DNA from: Novosphingobium cyanobacteriorum | Lineage (GTDB): Bacteria > Pseudomonadota > Alphaproteobacteria > Sphingomonadales > Sphingomonadaceae | Length of the DNA: 64,000 nucleotides | Direction: 5' to 3' | NCBI RefSeq assembly: GCF_029436685.1 | Contig: NZ_JAROCY010000017.1 | Location: forward strand, 35,949-99,948 | Part shown: in pieces, positions 24,110-33,603 of the stretch | How the letters are laid out: every line of letters starts with the position of its first letter | Position numbering within the stretch: the stretch's first letter is position 1 | Notes under the pieces: model-generated | Told to the model about the DNA's origin: nothing | Database searches by the model: none | Seen by the model: the letters and a program-made list of their open reading frames with translations, nothing else | Translations under genes and position numbers: made by a program

Positions 24110-25065
24110 GCAGAAGCTCCAAGGGGGAAGGAAATGGTGCAGACGAGCCCGTCAGATGCATATGCAACCTCGGCGGTGCCTTGCATCTGGCGCTCGACAG
24201 CATCGACGATCAGGCGCGAACCGAAACCCTTGCGCGTGGGAACGACAACGGCGGGCCCACCCATTTCGCGCCATTGCAACTCAAGCCGCCGGCAATCTTC
24301 GATGCGCCGCCAGATCACGTCGACGCAGCCTTCATCCACCGAAAGAGCCCCGTACTTCAGGGCGTTGGTGGCGAGTTCATGCAGCACCATGACCAACGGA
24401 ACCGTTGGCGCGGCGGGAATCACCAGATCGGGACCGCACAACCGCACCGCGCCGCTTTGGCCACAGATGGCGGTGCCCTGCCGCACCAGGTCGAAGATCG
24501 GCGCGCCGGCCCAGGCCGCATTGGACAGCGCCGTGTGCGCCGCGGCAAGCGCGGAGAGACGCTCGTTGAACTTGACCACGGGATCGCGGGGCATGTCCTG
24601 CCCGCGGAAGGTCTGGTGCGCCATCGCCTGCACAACCATCAACGTGTTCTTCACGCGGTGGTTCAGTTCCTCGATCAGCAGGCTGGTGCGTTCTTCCAGC
24701 AGGCGGCGTTCGGTGATGTCGATACCGGTGGACTGGGCCACCAGCAGGTGGCCCTCGTCATCAAATTCTAGCGCATGGTTGCGCCATAGCGTCCAACGAG
24801 GTCCCTCGGGCGTATCCAGACGGTTTTCGATGGTGACTTCGGTCTTTTCGGGCGTGAGCCGGGCCATGTCGGCCCGCACGTTGCCGTGGTCGTCGGCCAG
24901 CACAAAATCCCACAAGCTGCGCCCCACCATGCTTTCGGGCGTCTGCCCCATTGTGCTGGCATAAGCGCGATTGGCGAACAGGATTGTGCCATCCGCATGG
25001 AAACGGCAGACCATTTCAAGCTGATCGTCGAGTATTTCCCGCAAGACGGCGGCATTTTGCAACAT
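24106..25065 (-). CDS. PAS-domain sensor histidine kinase, HWE/HisKA_2 type
   Basis: A 319-residue cytoplasmic kinase. An N-terminal PAS domain (about residues 8-120: MVCRFHADGTILFANRAYASTMGQ ... STGIDITERR) precedes the H-box IEELNHRVKNTLMVVQAMA with His136. The ATPase domain has VLHELATNALKYGAL (N box) and GFGSRLIVDAVERQM. The NHRVKN H-box and compact ATPase domain mark the HWE/HisKA_2 class. No transmembrane segment is present, so the signal is cytoplasmic; there is no clear LOV cysteine motif. It is coupled to the receiver gene downstream. Confidence 0.88.
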   Translation of the reverse strand: MLQNAAVLREILDDQLEMVCRFHADGTILFANRAYASTMGQTPESMVGRSLWDFVLADDHGNVRADMARLTPEKTEVTIENRLDTPEGPRWTLWRNHALEFDDEGHLLVAQSTGIDITERRLLEERTSLLIEELNHRVKNTLMVVQAMAHQTFRGQDMPRDPVVKFNERLSALAAAHTALSNAAWAGAPIFDLVRQGTAICGQSGAVRLCGPDLVIPAAPTVPLVMVLHELATNALKYGALSVDEGCVDVIWRRIEDCRRLELQWREMGGPAVVVPTRKGFGSRLIVDAVERQMQGTAEVAYASDGLVCTISFPLGASA

Positions 25066-25169
25066 GGCGTCGTCCCCTGAATCCTGTAGGGATTAACAGA
25101 TTACGACCGGGTGCCAACAGCCTTTGACACACCCCTGTGTAAACACCTGATGTCTTTCGATAGCGTCGA

Positions 25170-27134
25170 TCAGATCTTCAGCTGGCTGCCCAACTCGACC
25201 ACGCGATTGGTCGGCAGGCGGAAAAACTCCATCGCACTGGCGGCATTGCGCAGCATCCATGCGAACAGTTTTTCCCGCCACAGCGCCATGCCCGGCTTGT
25301 CCGAAGGGATCAGGGTTTGGCGCGAGAGGAAGAAGCTGGTCTTCATCATGTCGAACGGTTCACCGCACATGGTGACGGTGCGCAGCGCGGCGGGCACGTC
25401 GGTTTCTTCCAGGAAGCCGAAGCGCAGCGACAGGCGATAGAACCCGTTGCCATAGTCCTTCACCGAGAAGCGTTCACCCGCATCGACATAGGGCACGTCG
25501 GCGATCTGGACGGTGAGGATCACCACGCGATCGTGCAGAACCTTGTTGTGCTTGATGTTGTGCAGCAACGCCGAAGGCACCCCGTCCGATGTGCTGGCCA
25601 TGAACACGGCCGTGCCGGGCACCCGGGCGGCGCTGTTGTGCGCGCTCTTGGTGAAGACCTCCAGCGGGATGGTGCCTTCGGCCATGTTCTGCCGCATCAG
25701 CGCGCGGCCGCGCGACCAGGTGGTGAGCAGCGTGAAGATGGCAATGCCCATCAGCAGAGGCACCCAGCCGCCATCGGGGATCTTGGTCATGTTCGCGCCG
25801 AGATAACCGGCGTCGATCAGGAAGAACAGCAGCAGCAGCCCCAGTGCAAAGGGCGGCCTCCAGCTCCACAGCTTGAACAGCACAACCGCGAGCAGGAAGT
25901 TGTCGATCAGCATCGCGCCCGTCACCGCGATGCCATAGGCGGCGGTGAGGTTGGACGAATGCTGGAACACCAGCACCAGCAGGATCACCGCGATCATCAG
26001 CGCGAAGTTGATCACCGGGATATAGATCTGCCCGGCGGCCGTGGAGGTGTGCTTGATCGTCATCCGCGGGATGAAGCCGAGCTGGATTGCCTGCTGCGTG
26101 ACCGAGAACGCGCCCGAGATCACCGCCTGCGAGGCGATGACCGCAGCCGCGCTGGCCAGCGCCAGAAGCGGCCACTGGAACCACTGCGGCGCAAGGAAAT
26201 AGAACGGGCTCTCCAGCGCCGGTTCACCCATCCGCATCAGCAGCGAAGCCTGGCCGAGATAGTTGAGCACCAGCGCGGGCAGCACGAAGACCAGCCACGA
26301 CATGCGGATGGGGTTGCGCCCGAAATGGCCCATGTCGGCATAAAGCGCCTCTGCCCCGGTGACGGCCAGCACTGCCGCGCCCATGGCAAGGAAGCCACGG
26401 AAGGGATCGGCCACGAACATCGCCACGGCATGGTGCGGCGAAAGCGCGGTGACGACATGCGGAAATAGCGCGATCGACATCACGCCGAGAACAGAGATCG
26501 TGGCGAAATAGAGCAGCATGATCGGGCCGAAGAAGGTGGCGACCTTTTCCGTGCCGCGGCTCTGGATAAGGAACAGGCCGATCAGGATGACAACGACAAG
26601 CGGCACCACGGCACGGCCCATAGAGGGTTCGTAGACCGCCAGGCCTTCGATCGCGCCCATCACCGAAACGGCGGGGGTGATCATCGAATCGCCATAGAAC
26701 AGCGCGGTGGCGAATACGCCGAGCAGGATGATGCCCTTGCCCCAGCGCCTGCCAGACGTGTGCTGGTTGATCAGCGCGAGCAGGGCCAGCGAGCCGCCCT
26801 CCCCCTTGTTGTCGGCACGCATGATCACGGTGACGTACTTCAGCGTCACGATGATCATCATCGACCAGAACATCAGGCTGATGATGCCATAGACGTGAAG
26901 CTGATCGAGCGGGAGCTTGTGATGCCCGGCGAACGTATCGCGCAGGGCGTAGAGCGGGCTGGTGCCGATGTCACCGAAGACGACGCCGATCGCGCCGACC
27001 GAAAGCTTCAGCAGGCTGCCGGAGTGTCCTCCATGATGCCCGTGGCCATCGGAATGGGCGCCCGAAGAGGGCGCATTGCCCGCCGGGGTTCCTGCCTTGT
27101 GGGCAACATCGGTAACGGTCTGCGCATCAACCAT
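25170..27134 (-). CDS. kup: KUP-family potassium uptake protein
   Basis: A 654-residue K+/H+ symporter of the KUP/HAK/KT family. After a Gly/His-rich N-terminus ([10 protein letters not shown]) come about twelve membrane helices, starting [21 protein letters not shown], the family hallmark, with [18 protein letters not shown] and [18 protein letters not shown] following. A soluble C-terminal domain of about 170 residues completes the protein. It should import K+ at low pH or low K+. No Kdp or Trk genes are nearby. Confidence 0.96.
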   Translation of the reverse strand: MVDAQTVTDVAHKAGTPAGNAPSSGAHSDGHGHHGGHSGSLLKLSVGAIGVVFGDIGTSPLYALRDTFAGHHKLPLDQLHVYGIISLMFWSMMIIVTLKYVTVIMRADNKGEGGSLALLALINQHTSGRRWGKGIILLGVFATALFYGDSMITPAVSVMGAIEGLAVYEPSMGRAVVPLVVVILIGLFLIQSRGTEKVATFFGPIMLLYFATISVLGVMSIALFPHVVTALSPHHAVAMFVADPFRGFLAMGAAVLAVTGAEALYADMGHFGRNPIRMSWLVFVLPALVLNYLGQASLLMRMGEPALESPFYFLAPQWFQWPLLALASAAAVIASQAVISGAFSVTQQAIQLGFIPRMTIKHTSTAAGQIYIPVINFALMIAVILLVLVFQHSSNLTAAYGIAVTGAMLIDNFLLAVVLFKLWSWRPPFALGLLLLFFLIDAGYLGANMTKIPDGGWVPLLMGIAIFTLLTTWSRGRALMRQNMAEGTIPLEVFTKSAHNSAARVPGTAVFMASTSDGVPSALLHNIKHNKVLHDRVVILTVQIADVPYVDAGERFSVKDYGNGFYRLSLRFGFLEETDVPAALRTVTMCGEPFDMMKTSFFLSRQTLIPSDKPGMALWREKLFAWMLRNAASAMEFFRLPTNRVVELGSQLKI

Positions 27135-27303
27135 GGCAAGCGGGCCCCCGGCTTTCGCCCAACGCCGCCGATATCCACACGGATGCCGGAGCGGCGCGGC
27201 GCTTTAGCACTGGCCCCAAGACCCCGCAATGGGAGGCCGATCGGGCTGCGCGATGGGGAAACGCCACGCGCAGCAGGGCGTTCCAGCCAAGGAAATCAGG
27301 GGT

Positions 27304-28011
27304 TTATTCGGCGGAAGCGGATGCATCGGCCGAGGGTGCAGCGGTGGGCTCCATCTGCGGTGCCGCAGGCGGCGTCGCAGGTGCCTGCCCTGAAGCAGCC
27401 AGCATCGAATCGATGCGCGCCAGCCGCGCCTGCAGATCGGCACGATAGGGGGCATCAGCGGGCGAACGCGCGAGCAGTTCCGCCCAGATCGCGCGGGCAT
27501 CGGCCAGGCGGCCAGACTGCGCCAGCGCGAGGCCCATGAAGAACGGAGGGCCGGGATGCTCGGGCGAAATCTTTGCCGCCTTCTGGAAGGCGAACTGCGC
27601 CGCGGGGGTGATCATCCCTTCGCTGTGGCCGACCAGCGCATTGCCCAGCGCCACCCACAGGTCCGCATCGCCGGGCTGGGCCTGCACCGCCTTGCCCAGC
27701 ACGTCGGCCGAGGCGCGATACTGTCCCTGCCGCGCCAGCGCATCTGACAGGACCAGCCAGGATTGCCCCTTGCCGAACTGGTCACCCATTTCGGCGCGCT
27801 GCTTGATCAGCTCCGCATCCGCGACCTTCTGATCCTCGACAGCAGTGCGCGGCGCGCCGGGCAGGCCGGGATGGCCCTGCAGCGCATAGCCGGAAATGCC
27901 GAAAAGCAGCGCCGCACCGGTGATTTCCCACCCGGCGCGCGGAAGCTTGAGCATGAAGGCCATGGTGCCGAACGCGATGGCAGCAAGCACGAGGACGATA
28001 ACCCAGGTCAT
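27304..28011 (-). CDS. ccmI: Cytochrome c maturation protein CcmI-like, TPR-containing
   Basis: A 235-residue protein with an N-terminal membrane segment (MTWVIVLVLAAIAFGTMAFML) and a second (GALLFGISGYALQG), followed by TPR-type helices (WLVLSDALARQGQYRASADVLGKAV, LWVALGNALVGHSEGM, PFFMGLALAQSGRLADARAIW) and an Ala/Pro-rich tail. CcmI/CycH holds apocytochrome c for heme ligation. The ATG at 28011 is set by an ATGA overlap with ccmH. It is the last gene of the ccm operon here. Confidence 0.85.
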   Translation of the reverse strand: MTWVIVLVLAAIAFGTMAFMLKLPRAGWEITGAALLFGISGYALQGHPGLPGAPRTAVEDQKVADAELIKQRAEMGDQFGKGQSWLVLSDALARQGQYRASADVLGKAVQAQPGDADLWVALGNALVGHSEGMITPAAQFAFQKAAKISPEHPGPPFFMGLALAQSGRLADARAIWAELLARSPADAPYRADLQARLARIDSMLAASGQAPATPPAAPQMEPTAAPSADASASAE

Positions 28012-28442
28012 TCGCCCGATCCTTCGACGGGGGTTTCGGCTCTCCGCCGGAAGCGCCCGCGCAGCAGCAGCGCGGCGAGCGCAAGGAACACCAGCGGCGC
28101 GGCGAACAGCGGCCAGGTGATCGGCTTCACTTGCGGGGTATAGCTGACGTAATCGCCATAGCGTTCGATCAGCCACTGGCGGATATGTTCGGGCTCCTCG
28201 CCCGCAGCGATGCGGGTGCGGACCTGGTGGCGCATGTCGCCGGCCATCGGCGCATCGCTGTCGGCGATCGACTGGCTCTGGCACTTGAGGCAGCGCAGCG
28301 TTTCCATCAGCGCCTGGGCCTTCGCTTCTTGCGCGGAGTCGGGCAGCTGCCTGTAGGCATAGGGTGCGGGCGGCAGCATGTCCTGCGCGGTGGCGGGGAC
28401 GGTCAGCGTGAGTGCCAGCAGAGCGAACAGCAGGCGGATCAT
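28008..28442 (-). CDS. ccmH: Cytochrome c maturation protein CcmH/CycL (thiol reductant)
   Basis: A 144-residue periplasmic protein anchored by a C-terminal helix (WPLFAAPLVFLALAALLL), with an N-terminal signal peptide. The hallmark LRCxxC is Cys51 and Cys54 in LRCLKCQSQSIADS, the redox pair that reduces the apocytochrome CXXCH. HIRQWLIERYGDYVSYTP is also typical. The start overlaps the stop of the dsbE/ccmG gene by 4 bases. Confidence 0.95.
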   Translation of the reverse strand: MIRLLFALLALTLTVPATAQDMLPPAPYAYRQLPDSAQEAKAQALMETLRCLKCQSQSIADSDAPMAGDMRHQVRTRIAAGEEPEHIRQWLIERYGDYVSYTPQVKPITWPLFAAPLVFLALAALLLRGRFRRRAETPVEGSGE

Positions 28443-29002
28443 TGTGCCGCCTCCGCCAGCTTGCCGAGGATCAGCGGCACGTCTTCGGGACGGATGTCGC
28501 CGATGTGCTGATAGCGGATCACGCCCTTGCCATCGACCACGAAGGTTTCGGGCACGCCGGATGACCCGATCGCGAGCTGGACCTGGCTGAGATCATCCTT
28601 GCCGATGCGCTTGAACGGGTTGCCGTTGGTGGCGAGGAAGCGGTCAAGGTCTTCCTTGCGATCACGGATGGCCACGCCGTCAATCTCGATGCCCTGGGCG
28701 GCGAGCGCGGCCAGTTGCGGGCTTTCCACCGCGCAGGGCACGCACCAGCTGGCGAAGACGTTGAGCAGGCGCGGCTTGCCGGCCCGGAAGGTGGCGGTGG
28801 CGAGGCCGGGGCGCGCTTCGGTGGCGGGGGGCAGATTGAATTCGGGCAGCGGCTTGCCGATGAAGGCGCTAGCGACCTCCCGATCCGCAGGGCGGACGAG
28901 GCCCCAGATGACGAGAACGAAGAACGCGCCGAACAGCGCCAGCGGCAGCCACAGCGCAAGGCCGGGCTTCTTCTTCACGAGGTCGCGGGGATCGGTCGTC
29001 AT
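28439..29002 (-). CDS. ccmG: Thiol:disulfide interchange protein DsbE/CcmG
   Basis: A 187-residue membrane-anchored thioredoxin: one N-terminal helix (LALWLPLALFGAFFVLVIWGL), then FIGKPLPEFNLPP, the active site WCVPC (Cys87, Cys90), and SGVPETFVVDGKGVIRYQHIG with the cis-proline. It keeps the cytochrome c heme-binding cysteines reduced. ATG 29002 is fixed by its ATGA overlap with ccmF; a longer frame was rejected. Confidence 0.95.
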   Translation of the reverse strand: MTTDPRDLVKKKPGLALWLPLALFGAFFVLVIWGLVRPADREVASAFIGKPLPEFNLPPATEARPGLATATFRAGKPRLLNVFASWCVPCAVESPQLAALAAQGIEIDGVAIRDRKEDLDRFLATNGNPFKRIGKDDLSQVQLAIGSSGVPETFVVDGKGVIRYQHIGDIRPEDVPLILGKLAEAAQ

Positions 29003-30948
29003 CGGCCCTGCCTCTGCCTGCGGTAGGCAATCTTGTCGGTGGCGACGAGACGGCGGATGTCGCTGGCCACGCGGCCCAACAGCGCAAGCAGGCCGCCGAG
29101 CGCAACAAGCAGGCCGCCCAGCCAGATCAGCGGCACGAACGGCTTCCACCAGAAGCGCATCTGCCAGCGCCCGTCCTCGCCCTCTTCCCCCAGCACGGCG
29201 TAAAGCTGGCCGTTCCAGCGCGTCTTGAGCGCGGATTCGGTGCGGTTGCCCGGCGGGTTGGAGAAGGTGCGCGCCTGCGGATGCAGGATGGCAGGCTCGC
29301 CCCCGGCATAGCTGGCGGCAACGGTGGCTTCCAACGCGGTCCAGTTGGGTCCGGCGACCGGGGCAATATTTTTCAGGGTGAGCGTGTAGGGACCGACCTG
29401 CTGGCTGTCGCCGGGGTTCATCGCGGCGAGCCGTTCGGTGGAAAAGGCGGATTCGCTGGCCATGCCGAACAGCGCCACGGCAATGCCGAAGTGGGCGATG
29501 ACCATGCCCCAGATCGGCAGCGGGGTGCGGTGCAGGTTGCGCCCACGCAGGGGCAGGAAGCTGGCATAGGCCACACCCACCGCCACGGCGAGGCCAAGCA
29601 GGGGGAGGACCTTGATCTGTGGCGCGAGCACTTCCACGCCGAGCAGCACGGCTGCGGCCAGCACCGCGGCAATGGCCACGGGCATCGTGATGCGGTTCAG
29701 CCTGTCCTGCCGCCAGCGCAGCAGCGGGCCGACCGCAAGGACCAGCAGCATGGGAATGGCAAAGATGGCAGAGACCGGGTTGAAATAGGGCGGGCCGACC
29801 GAGACCTTGACCCCCATCGCCTCGGTCAGCAGCGGATAGAGCGTGCCGACCAGGACAATGCCGAGGATGCCGCAGAGCATCACGTTGTTGAACACCAGCG
29901 CGGCTTCACGGCTGACGAAGCTGAACCGCGAACCTTCGGTCACGGTTGACGCGCGCACGCCGAACAGGGTGAGCGCACCGCCGATGTAGATGGCGAGCAG
30001 CGCGAGGATGAACGAGCCACGTTCCGGATCGACCGCGAAGGCATGGACCGAGGTGAGGATACCCGAACGGACGAGGAAGGTGCCGACCATCGACATCGAG
30101 AACGCGATCACGCCGAGCATGACCGTCCACGCGCGCAGGGCGTTGCGGCTGGCAAGGACCGATGCGGAATGGAGCAGAGCAGTGGCGGCGAGCCACGGCA
30201 TAAGCGAGGCGTTCTCCACCGGATCCCAGAACCACCATCCGCCCCAGCCGAGCGTGTAGTACGCCCAATAGGACCCGGCGGTGATACCTAGGGTGAGGAA
30301 TATCCACGCGCCGAGTACCCATGGCCGCATGGCACGGGCGAAGGCAGGGCCGACATCGCGCGTGACCAGCGCACCAATGGCGAAGCTGAACGCGATCGAG
30401 AGGCCGACATAGCCGACATAGAGCGTAGGCGGGTGGAAGGCGAGACCGACGTCCTGCAGCAGCGGGTTGAGCCCGGCACCTTCGGGCGCGGGTTCGGGCA
30501 GCCGTTCGAAGGGATTCGAACTGAGCAGAAGGAAGGCGTAGAAGCCAAGGCTGACAAAGGCCTGACCGGCCAGAGTGGCGATCAGCGTGTCTTCCCGCAG
30601 TCGCTTTTCGATCAGCGCAACAATGCCGCCGGCCACCGCCATGATGGTGACCCACAGCAGCATCGAACCTTCATGGTTGCCCCAGGTGCCTGCCAGCTTG
30701 AAGATGAAGGGCTTGGCCGAATGGCTGTTTTCCGCAACCAGCTTTACCGACAGGTCAGTGGTGAGGAACAGGCTGACAAGGCAGGCGAAGGCGATCAGCA
30801 CCAGCACGCCCTGCATCACCGCCACCGGCCGGACCACATCGATCAGGTTTGCCCCCCGAGGCTTGAGCGCAAGCACGCCGGCAACAAGCTGCAGCACGGC
30901 AAGCGCCGCCGCCATCCACAGGACTGCTAGGCCGATTTCCGCGATCAT
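28999..30948 (-). CDS. ccmF: Heme lyase subunit CcmF
   Basis: A 649-residue polytopic protein (about 14-15 helices) that, with CcmH and CcmI, attaches heme to apocytochrome c. The WWD motif is clear: WGGWWFWDPVENASLMPWL. KPFIFKLAGTWGNHEGSMLLW and DVGLAFHPPTLYVGYVG provide conserved histidines for heme b. It is flanked by 4-base overlaps with ccmE and ccmG. Confidence 0.97.
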   Translation of the reverse strand: MIAEIGLAVLWMAAALAVLQLVAGVLALKPRGANLIDVVRPVAVMQGVLVLIAFACLVSLFLTTDLSVKLVAENSHSAKPFIFKLAGTWGNHEGSMLLWVTIMAVAGGIVALIEKRLREDTLIATLAGQAFVSLGFYAFLLLSSNPFERLPEPAPEGAGLNPLLQDVGLAFHPPTLYVGYVGLSIAFSFAIGALVTRDVGPAFARAMRPWVLGAWIFLTLGITAGSYWAYYTLGWGGWWFWDPVENASLMPWLAATALLHSASVLASRNALRAWTVMLGVIAFSMSMVGTFLVRSGILTSVHAFAVDPERGSFILALLAIYIGGALTLFGVRASTVTEGSRFSFVSREAALVFNNVMLCGILGIVLVGTLYPLLTEAMGVKVSVGPPYFNPVSAIFAIPMLLVLAVGPLLRWRQDRLNRITMPVAIAAVLAAAVLLGVEVLAPQIKVLPLLGLAVAVGVAYASFLPLRGRNLHRTPLPIWGMVIAHFGIAVALFGMASESAFSTERLAAMNPGDSQQVGPYTLTLKNIAPVAGPNWTALEATVAASYAGGEPAILHPQARTFSNPPGNRTESALKTRWNGQLYAVLGEEGEDGRWQMRFWWKPFVPLIWLGGLLVALGGLLALLGRVASDIRRLVATDKIAYRRQRQGR

Positions 30949-31397
30949 TTCGTTTCGGCCACCACTTGTTTCACCTGCTGCGCGCTCATGTCCTTCATCT
31001 CGCGCGGCACGTACTTCTCGTCATGCTTGGCGAGCAGATTGTCGGCGACGAAGGTCTGCCCTTCCATCCGCCCTTCGGCCACCACGCCAGAGCCTTCCAC
31101 AAAAAGATCCGGCGTGATGCCGGTGAAGCGAACGGGCACGCGCGCCTTGCCATCGCCCACCGTGAAATCGATCGTCACGCCATCGGGGCGTGTCCTGATG
31201 GAGCCCTTTTCCACCATGCCGCCAAGGCGCACGGCACGGCCCTGCTCCGGCGGCTTGGCCACGAGTTCGCTCGGCACGTAGAAGTAGCTCGCCTGGTTGC
31301 GCAGCGCGAAGGCGGCAAGCAGCCCTGCCCCGACCAGCGCGATCAGCGCGACGACGAGCAGGACGAGACGCTGGTGCTTGGGCTTGATCGCACTCAT
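30945..31397 (-). CDS. ccmE: Cytochrome c maturation heme chaperone CcmE
   Basis: A 150-residue protein with one N-terminal anchor helix and a beta-barrel. The heme-binding site is His125 in LLAKHDEKYVP, with Tyr129, the canonical HxxxY that covalently holds heme. FRLGGMV-like AVRLGGMVEKGS and VEGRMEGQTFVADN are further signatures. It overlaps ccmD and ccmF by 4 bases each. Confidence 0.96.
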   Translation of the reverse strand: MSAIKPKHQRLVLLVVALIALVGAGLLAAFALRNQASYFYVPSELVAKPPEQGRAVRLGGMVEKGSIRTRPDGVTIDFTVGDGKARVPVRFTGITPDLFVEGSGVVAEGRMEGQTFVADNLLAKHDEKYVPREMKDMSAQQVKQVVAETK

Positions 31398-31534
31398 TTG
31401 CCGCGCACCTTATCCCGTCGCCGTTCGGCGCGCACCATGGCCCAAAGGGACCACCCGACCAGCACCACCGTGCCGATTACCCCGATGGCGAGCGCCGCCA
31501 TCACGAAATCCCATTGGTTCAGTCGTTCGTGCAT
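31394..31534 (-). CDS. ccmD: Small heme exporter protein CcmD
   Basis: A 46-residue membrane peptide (MHERLNQWDFVMAALAIGVI...) with one transmembrane helix and a basic C-terminal tail (RAERRRDKVRGK). CcmD joins CcmC and holds holo-CcmE for release. It starts 7 bases after the ccmC stop and overlaps the ccmE start as ATGA. Size, topology and position identify it despite low sequence conservation. Confidence 0.88.
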   Translation of the reverse strand: MHERLNQWDFVMAALAIGVIGTVVLVGWSLWAMVRAERRRDKVRGK

Positions 31535-31541
31535 GGTGGAA

Positions 31542-32270
31542 TCAGGCCATCGCTTTCCGGCGCAGCCGCGCCTCGGCCTGGATATCGGCCAGCAGCATGC
31601 GCATGCGCGCCAGCACCACCCCGCCGAAGATCAGCGTAAAGCCGACCGCCGCAATCAGCAGCGGCCACAGGAAGGTGCCATCGATCGAGGACTTGCCCAT
31701 GGTGATCGAAGGCGGCTGGTGCAGGCTGTTCCACCAGACGACGGAACGGTTGATGATCGGGATGTTGATCGCGCCGACAAGGCCGAAGATGGCGGTGACG
31801 CGGCTGGCGCCGCCCCCGGCCTGCGCATCCTTTTGCGCGGCGCCGGCCAGCGCGATGTAGCCCAGGTAGAGAAACAGCAGCACGAGGAAGCTGGTCAGCC
31901 GTCCGTCCCATACCCACCAAGTGCCCCAGGTGGGCCGCGCCCAGATCGAGCCGGTGGCGAGGCAGATGGCGGTGAAGGCCGCCCCCGGCACCGCCGCCGC
32001 GCGTGCGGCGATGGCCGCCAGCGGGTGCCGCCAGACCAGTTCGACCACGCTGGAAATGGCGATGGTGGACCATCCGGCCATGCCCAGCCAGGCAGCGGGA
32101 ACGTGGATGAACAGGATGCGCACGGTATCGCCCATCAGGCGATCGGGCGGAACCATGAACAGGCCCCAGGCCAGCGCGCCGAACGCCATGACCAGCCCGG
32201 GAACGAGCATCAGCGGCATCAGCCAGCGCGCCAGGCGCAGGAAGCGGGCAGGATTGGCGAAACCGTGCAT
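31542..32270 (-). CDS. ccmC: Heme exporter/handler protein CcmC
   Basis: A 242-residue protein with six helices; the WWD-type motif is WARPTWGTWWVWDGRLTSFLVLLFLYLG, and periplasmic histidines lie in LFIHVPAAWLGMAGW and WWNSLHQPPSI. It loads heme on CcmE. ATG 32270 gives the family N-terminus; longer frames run through the tRNA-like sequence. The operon here is ccmC-D-E-F-G-H-I; ccmA and ccmB are not in the window. Confidence 0.95.
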   Translation of the reverse strand: MHGFANPARFLRLARWLMPLMLVPGLVMAFGALAWGLFMVPPDRLMGDTVRILFIHVPAAWLGMAGWSTIAISSVVELVWRHPLAAIAARAAAVPGAAFTAICLATGSIWARPTWGTWWVWDGRLTSFLVLLFLYLGYIALAGAAQKDAQAGGGASRVTAIFGLVGAINIPIINRSVVWWNSLHQPPSITMGKSSIDGTFLWPLLIAAVGFTLIFGGVVLARMRMLLADIQAEARLRRKAMA

Positions 32271-32353
32271 GGTCCGTGTGGGACTCGAATCCTCTTGCGC
32301 CGGCGACCCCCGCCGCCGCGCTTGAAAGCGCTGTGCCACCAGCGCCCATGCGG
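32270..32353 (-). other. tRNA-like (class II/Sec-like) sequence abutting the ccmC start
   Basis: Read on the minus strand: an 8-base 5' arm (CCGCATGG) can pair at six of eight positions with CCACACGG near the 3' end, followed by A-CCA whose last A is the A of the ccmC ATG. Between them are a perfect 6-bp hairpin (GCGCTG/CAGCGC), a TTTCAAG loop-like stretch containing TCA, a GC-rich long-variable-arm-like region and GGATTCGAGTCC resembling a T arm. Pairing is imperfect (A53-C61 mismatch; the anticodon stem competes with the first hairpin). It is either a degenerate class II tRNA, an unusual tRNA, or a structured ccmC leader. Confidence 0.3.
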
Positions 32354-32456
32354 AGCAAGAACTTACGCGAAGGAGGCCCCGGCGATCAGCGTTTTGGGAT
32401 GCTGGATCGGCCCTGCGCAATGGTGTTGCGCGTTGTCATGCTTTCGGGAGAAAATG

Positions 32457-32532
32457 GGGCGATCGAAGGGGTTCGAACCCTCGACCTCCGGTACCACAAA
32501 CCGGCGCTCTAACCAACTGAGCTACGATCGCC
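32457..32532 (-). tRNA. tRNA-His (GTG)
   Basis: A complete cloverleaf on the minus strand: acceptor GGCGATC/GATCGCC, D arm TAGCTCAGTTGGTTAGA, anticodon arm CCGGT-TTGTGGT-ACCGG with anticodon GTG (reads CAC/CAU), and T arm GAGGG-TTCGAAC-CCCTT. The 3' end reads CCCCA, so part of CCA may be encoded. It lies between gspK and ccmC, both on the same strand. Confidence 0.96.
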
Positions 32533-32625
32533 ATGCCCGCCGCGGCGGGGAAGCGGCCCCTTTGCAGAAAGGCGCCGAAATGGGAAGCGAAAAATGACAT
32601 CTGGATGATTCCAGCGCACAATCGT

Positions 32626-33603
32626 TCAACGCGAGTCCGCACCGCCCCAACTGCGCGCGGCAATGCGGGGCGGGCTGAGCCCCACATCCAGAAGCGCGCG
32701 TTCCTGCACCGAAATGCGGTCGACCCGCGCCACGGCATCGAGCAGGAACCAGCGGCTGCGCACCTGCACCTGCCCTGGTGGAAGGCCACCTGCGGAACCA
32801 GACGCCTGCAGCAACCCGGCCGTATCAGCATAGCCCTGCGCCGGGCGGCCGGTGATGAGCGCGCGGGCGCGATCAACCGACATCGCCTGCGGGGCGAGCA
32901 TCGTGAGCAGGCGCGCCTGATCGGGGCGCAGCGTGTTGATGTTGAGCGGCGAAAGTTCCGGCGAAGGCAGTGCGCAGACCCAGGGGCGCAGGCGTTCGTA
33001 GATCTGGGGCGTCATCCCCTTCACCGCACGCAGTTCAGACACGTCGACCACCAGCCGCCCGGCAGTGCGATAGGGCACCGGCTGGGCGCGATACCAGCCG
33101 TCTTCCGCGCCGTTGGGTGCGGGCGAATCGTCACTGTCGATCCAGTCAGCCATGGCATCGCTGAGGTGGATGGCCTCTGCCGAAGGAACCGCGAGCGTGG
33201 CGAGCAGCGCGCGCAGCTGATCAAGCGCGATGGGACGCAGGGCGAGCACGCCATCGGCGTCCTGCTGCACCAGCGAATTGACGTTGAAGCAGTTGCCGCT
33301 GTCCTCGATGCGCAGTTCTACCGTGGCCTGCCCCAGAGGCAGCGGCAGCGGGCGGCCAAGCAGGCCGGATCGGTCCACGGTGACGCGGGGATCGGCATCG
33401 ACCAGCGTCTTGACCTGCGCCATCGCCAACGTTTCCGCACTGGCAACGGCAAGGCGAGCCTGGGTCATCGCCTGGGCGTTGGCCGCGAGCCGCGTGGCGA
33501 GATTGAGCCGTTCGAGCATGACCGCCGCGATCACCGCCATCACCGCCACAAGCAGCAGGACCGAGAGCAGCGCAGCGCCGCGTTCCGTGTGGCGGATGGT
33601 CAC
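32626..33603 (-). CDS. gspK: Type II secretion minor pseudopilin GspK
   Basis: A 325-residue minor pseudopilin. RHTERGAALLSVLLLVAVMAVIAA is the class III leader with a hydrophobic helix; GspK characteristically lacks the Glu at mature position 5. The large globular domain (GNCFNVNSLVQ, DAMADWIDSDDSPAPNGAED with the calcium-site region, LNINTLRPDQARLL) fits GspK. The GTG at 33603 overlaps the gspJ stop by two bases; longer frames are not coding. It caps the pseudopilus tip with GspI and GspJ. Confidence 0.93.
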   Translation of the reverse strand: MTIRHTERGAALLSVLLLVAVMAVIAAVMLERLNLATRLAANAQAMTQARLAVASAETLAMAQVKTLVDADPRVTVDRSGLLGRPLPLPLGQATVELRIEDSGNCFNVNSLVQQDADGVLALRPIALDQLRALLATLAVPSAEAIHLSDAMADWIDSDDSPAPNGAEDGWYRAQPVPYRTAGRLVVDVSELRAVKGMTPQIYERLRPWVCALPSPELSPLNINTLRPDQARLLTMLAPQAMSVDRARALITGRPAQGYADTAGLLQASGSAGGLPPGQVQVRSRWFLLDAVARVDRISVQERALLDVGLSPPRIAARSWGGADSR

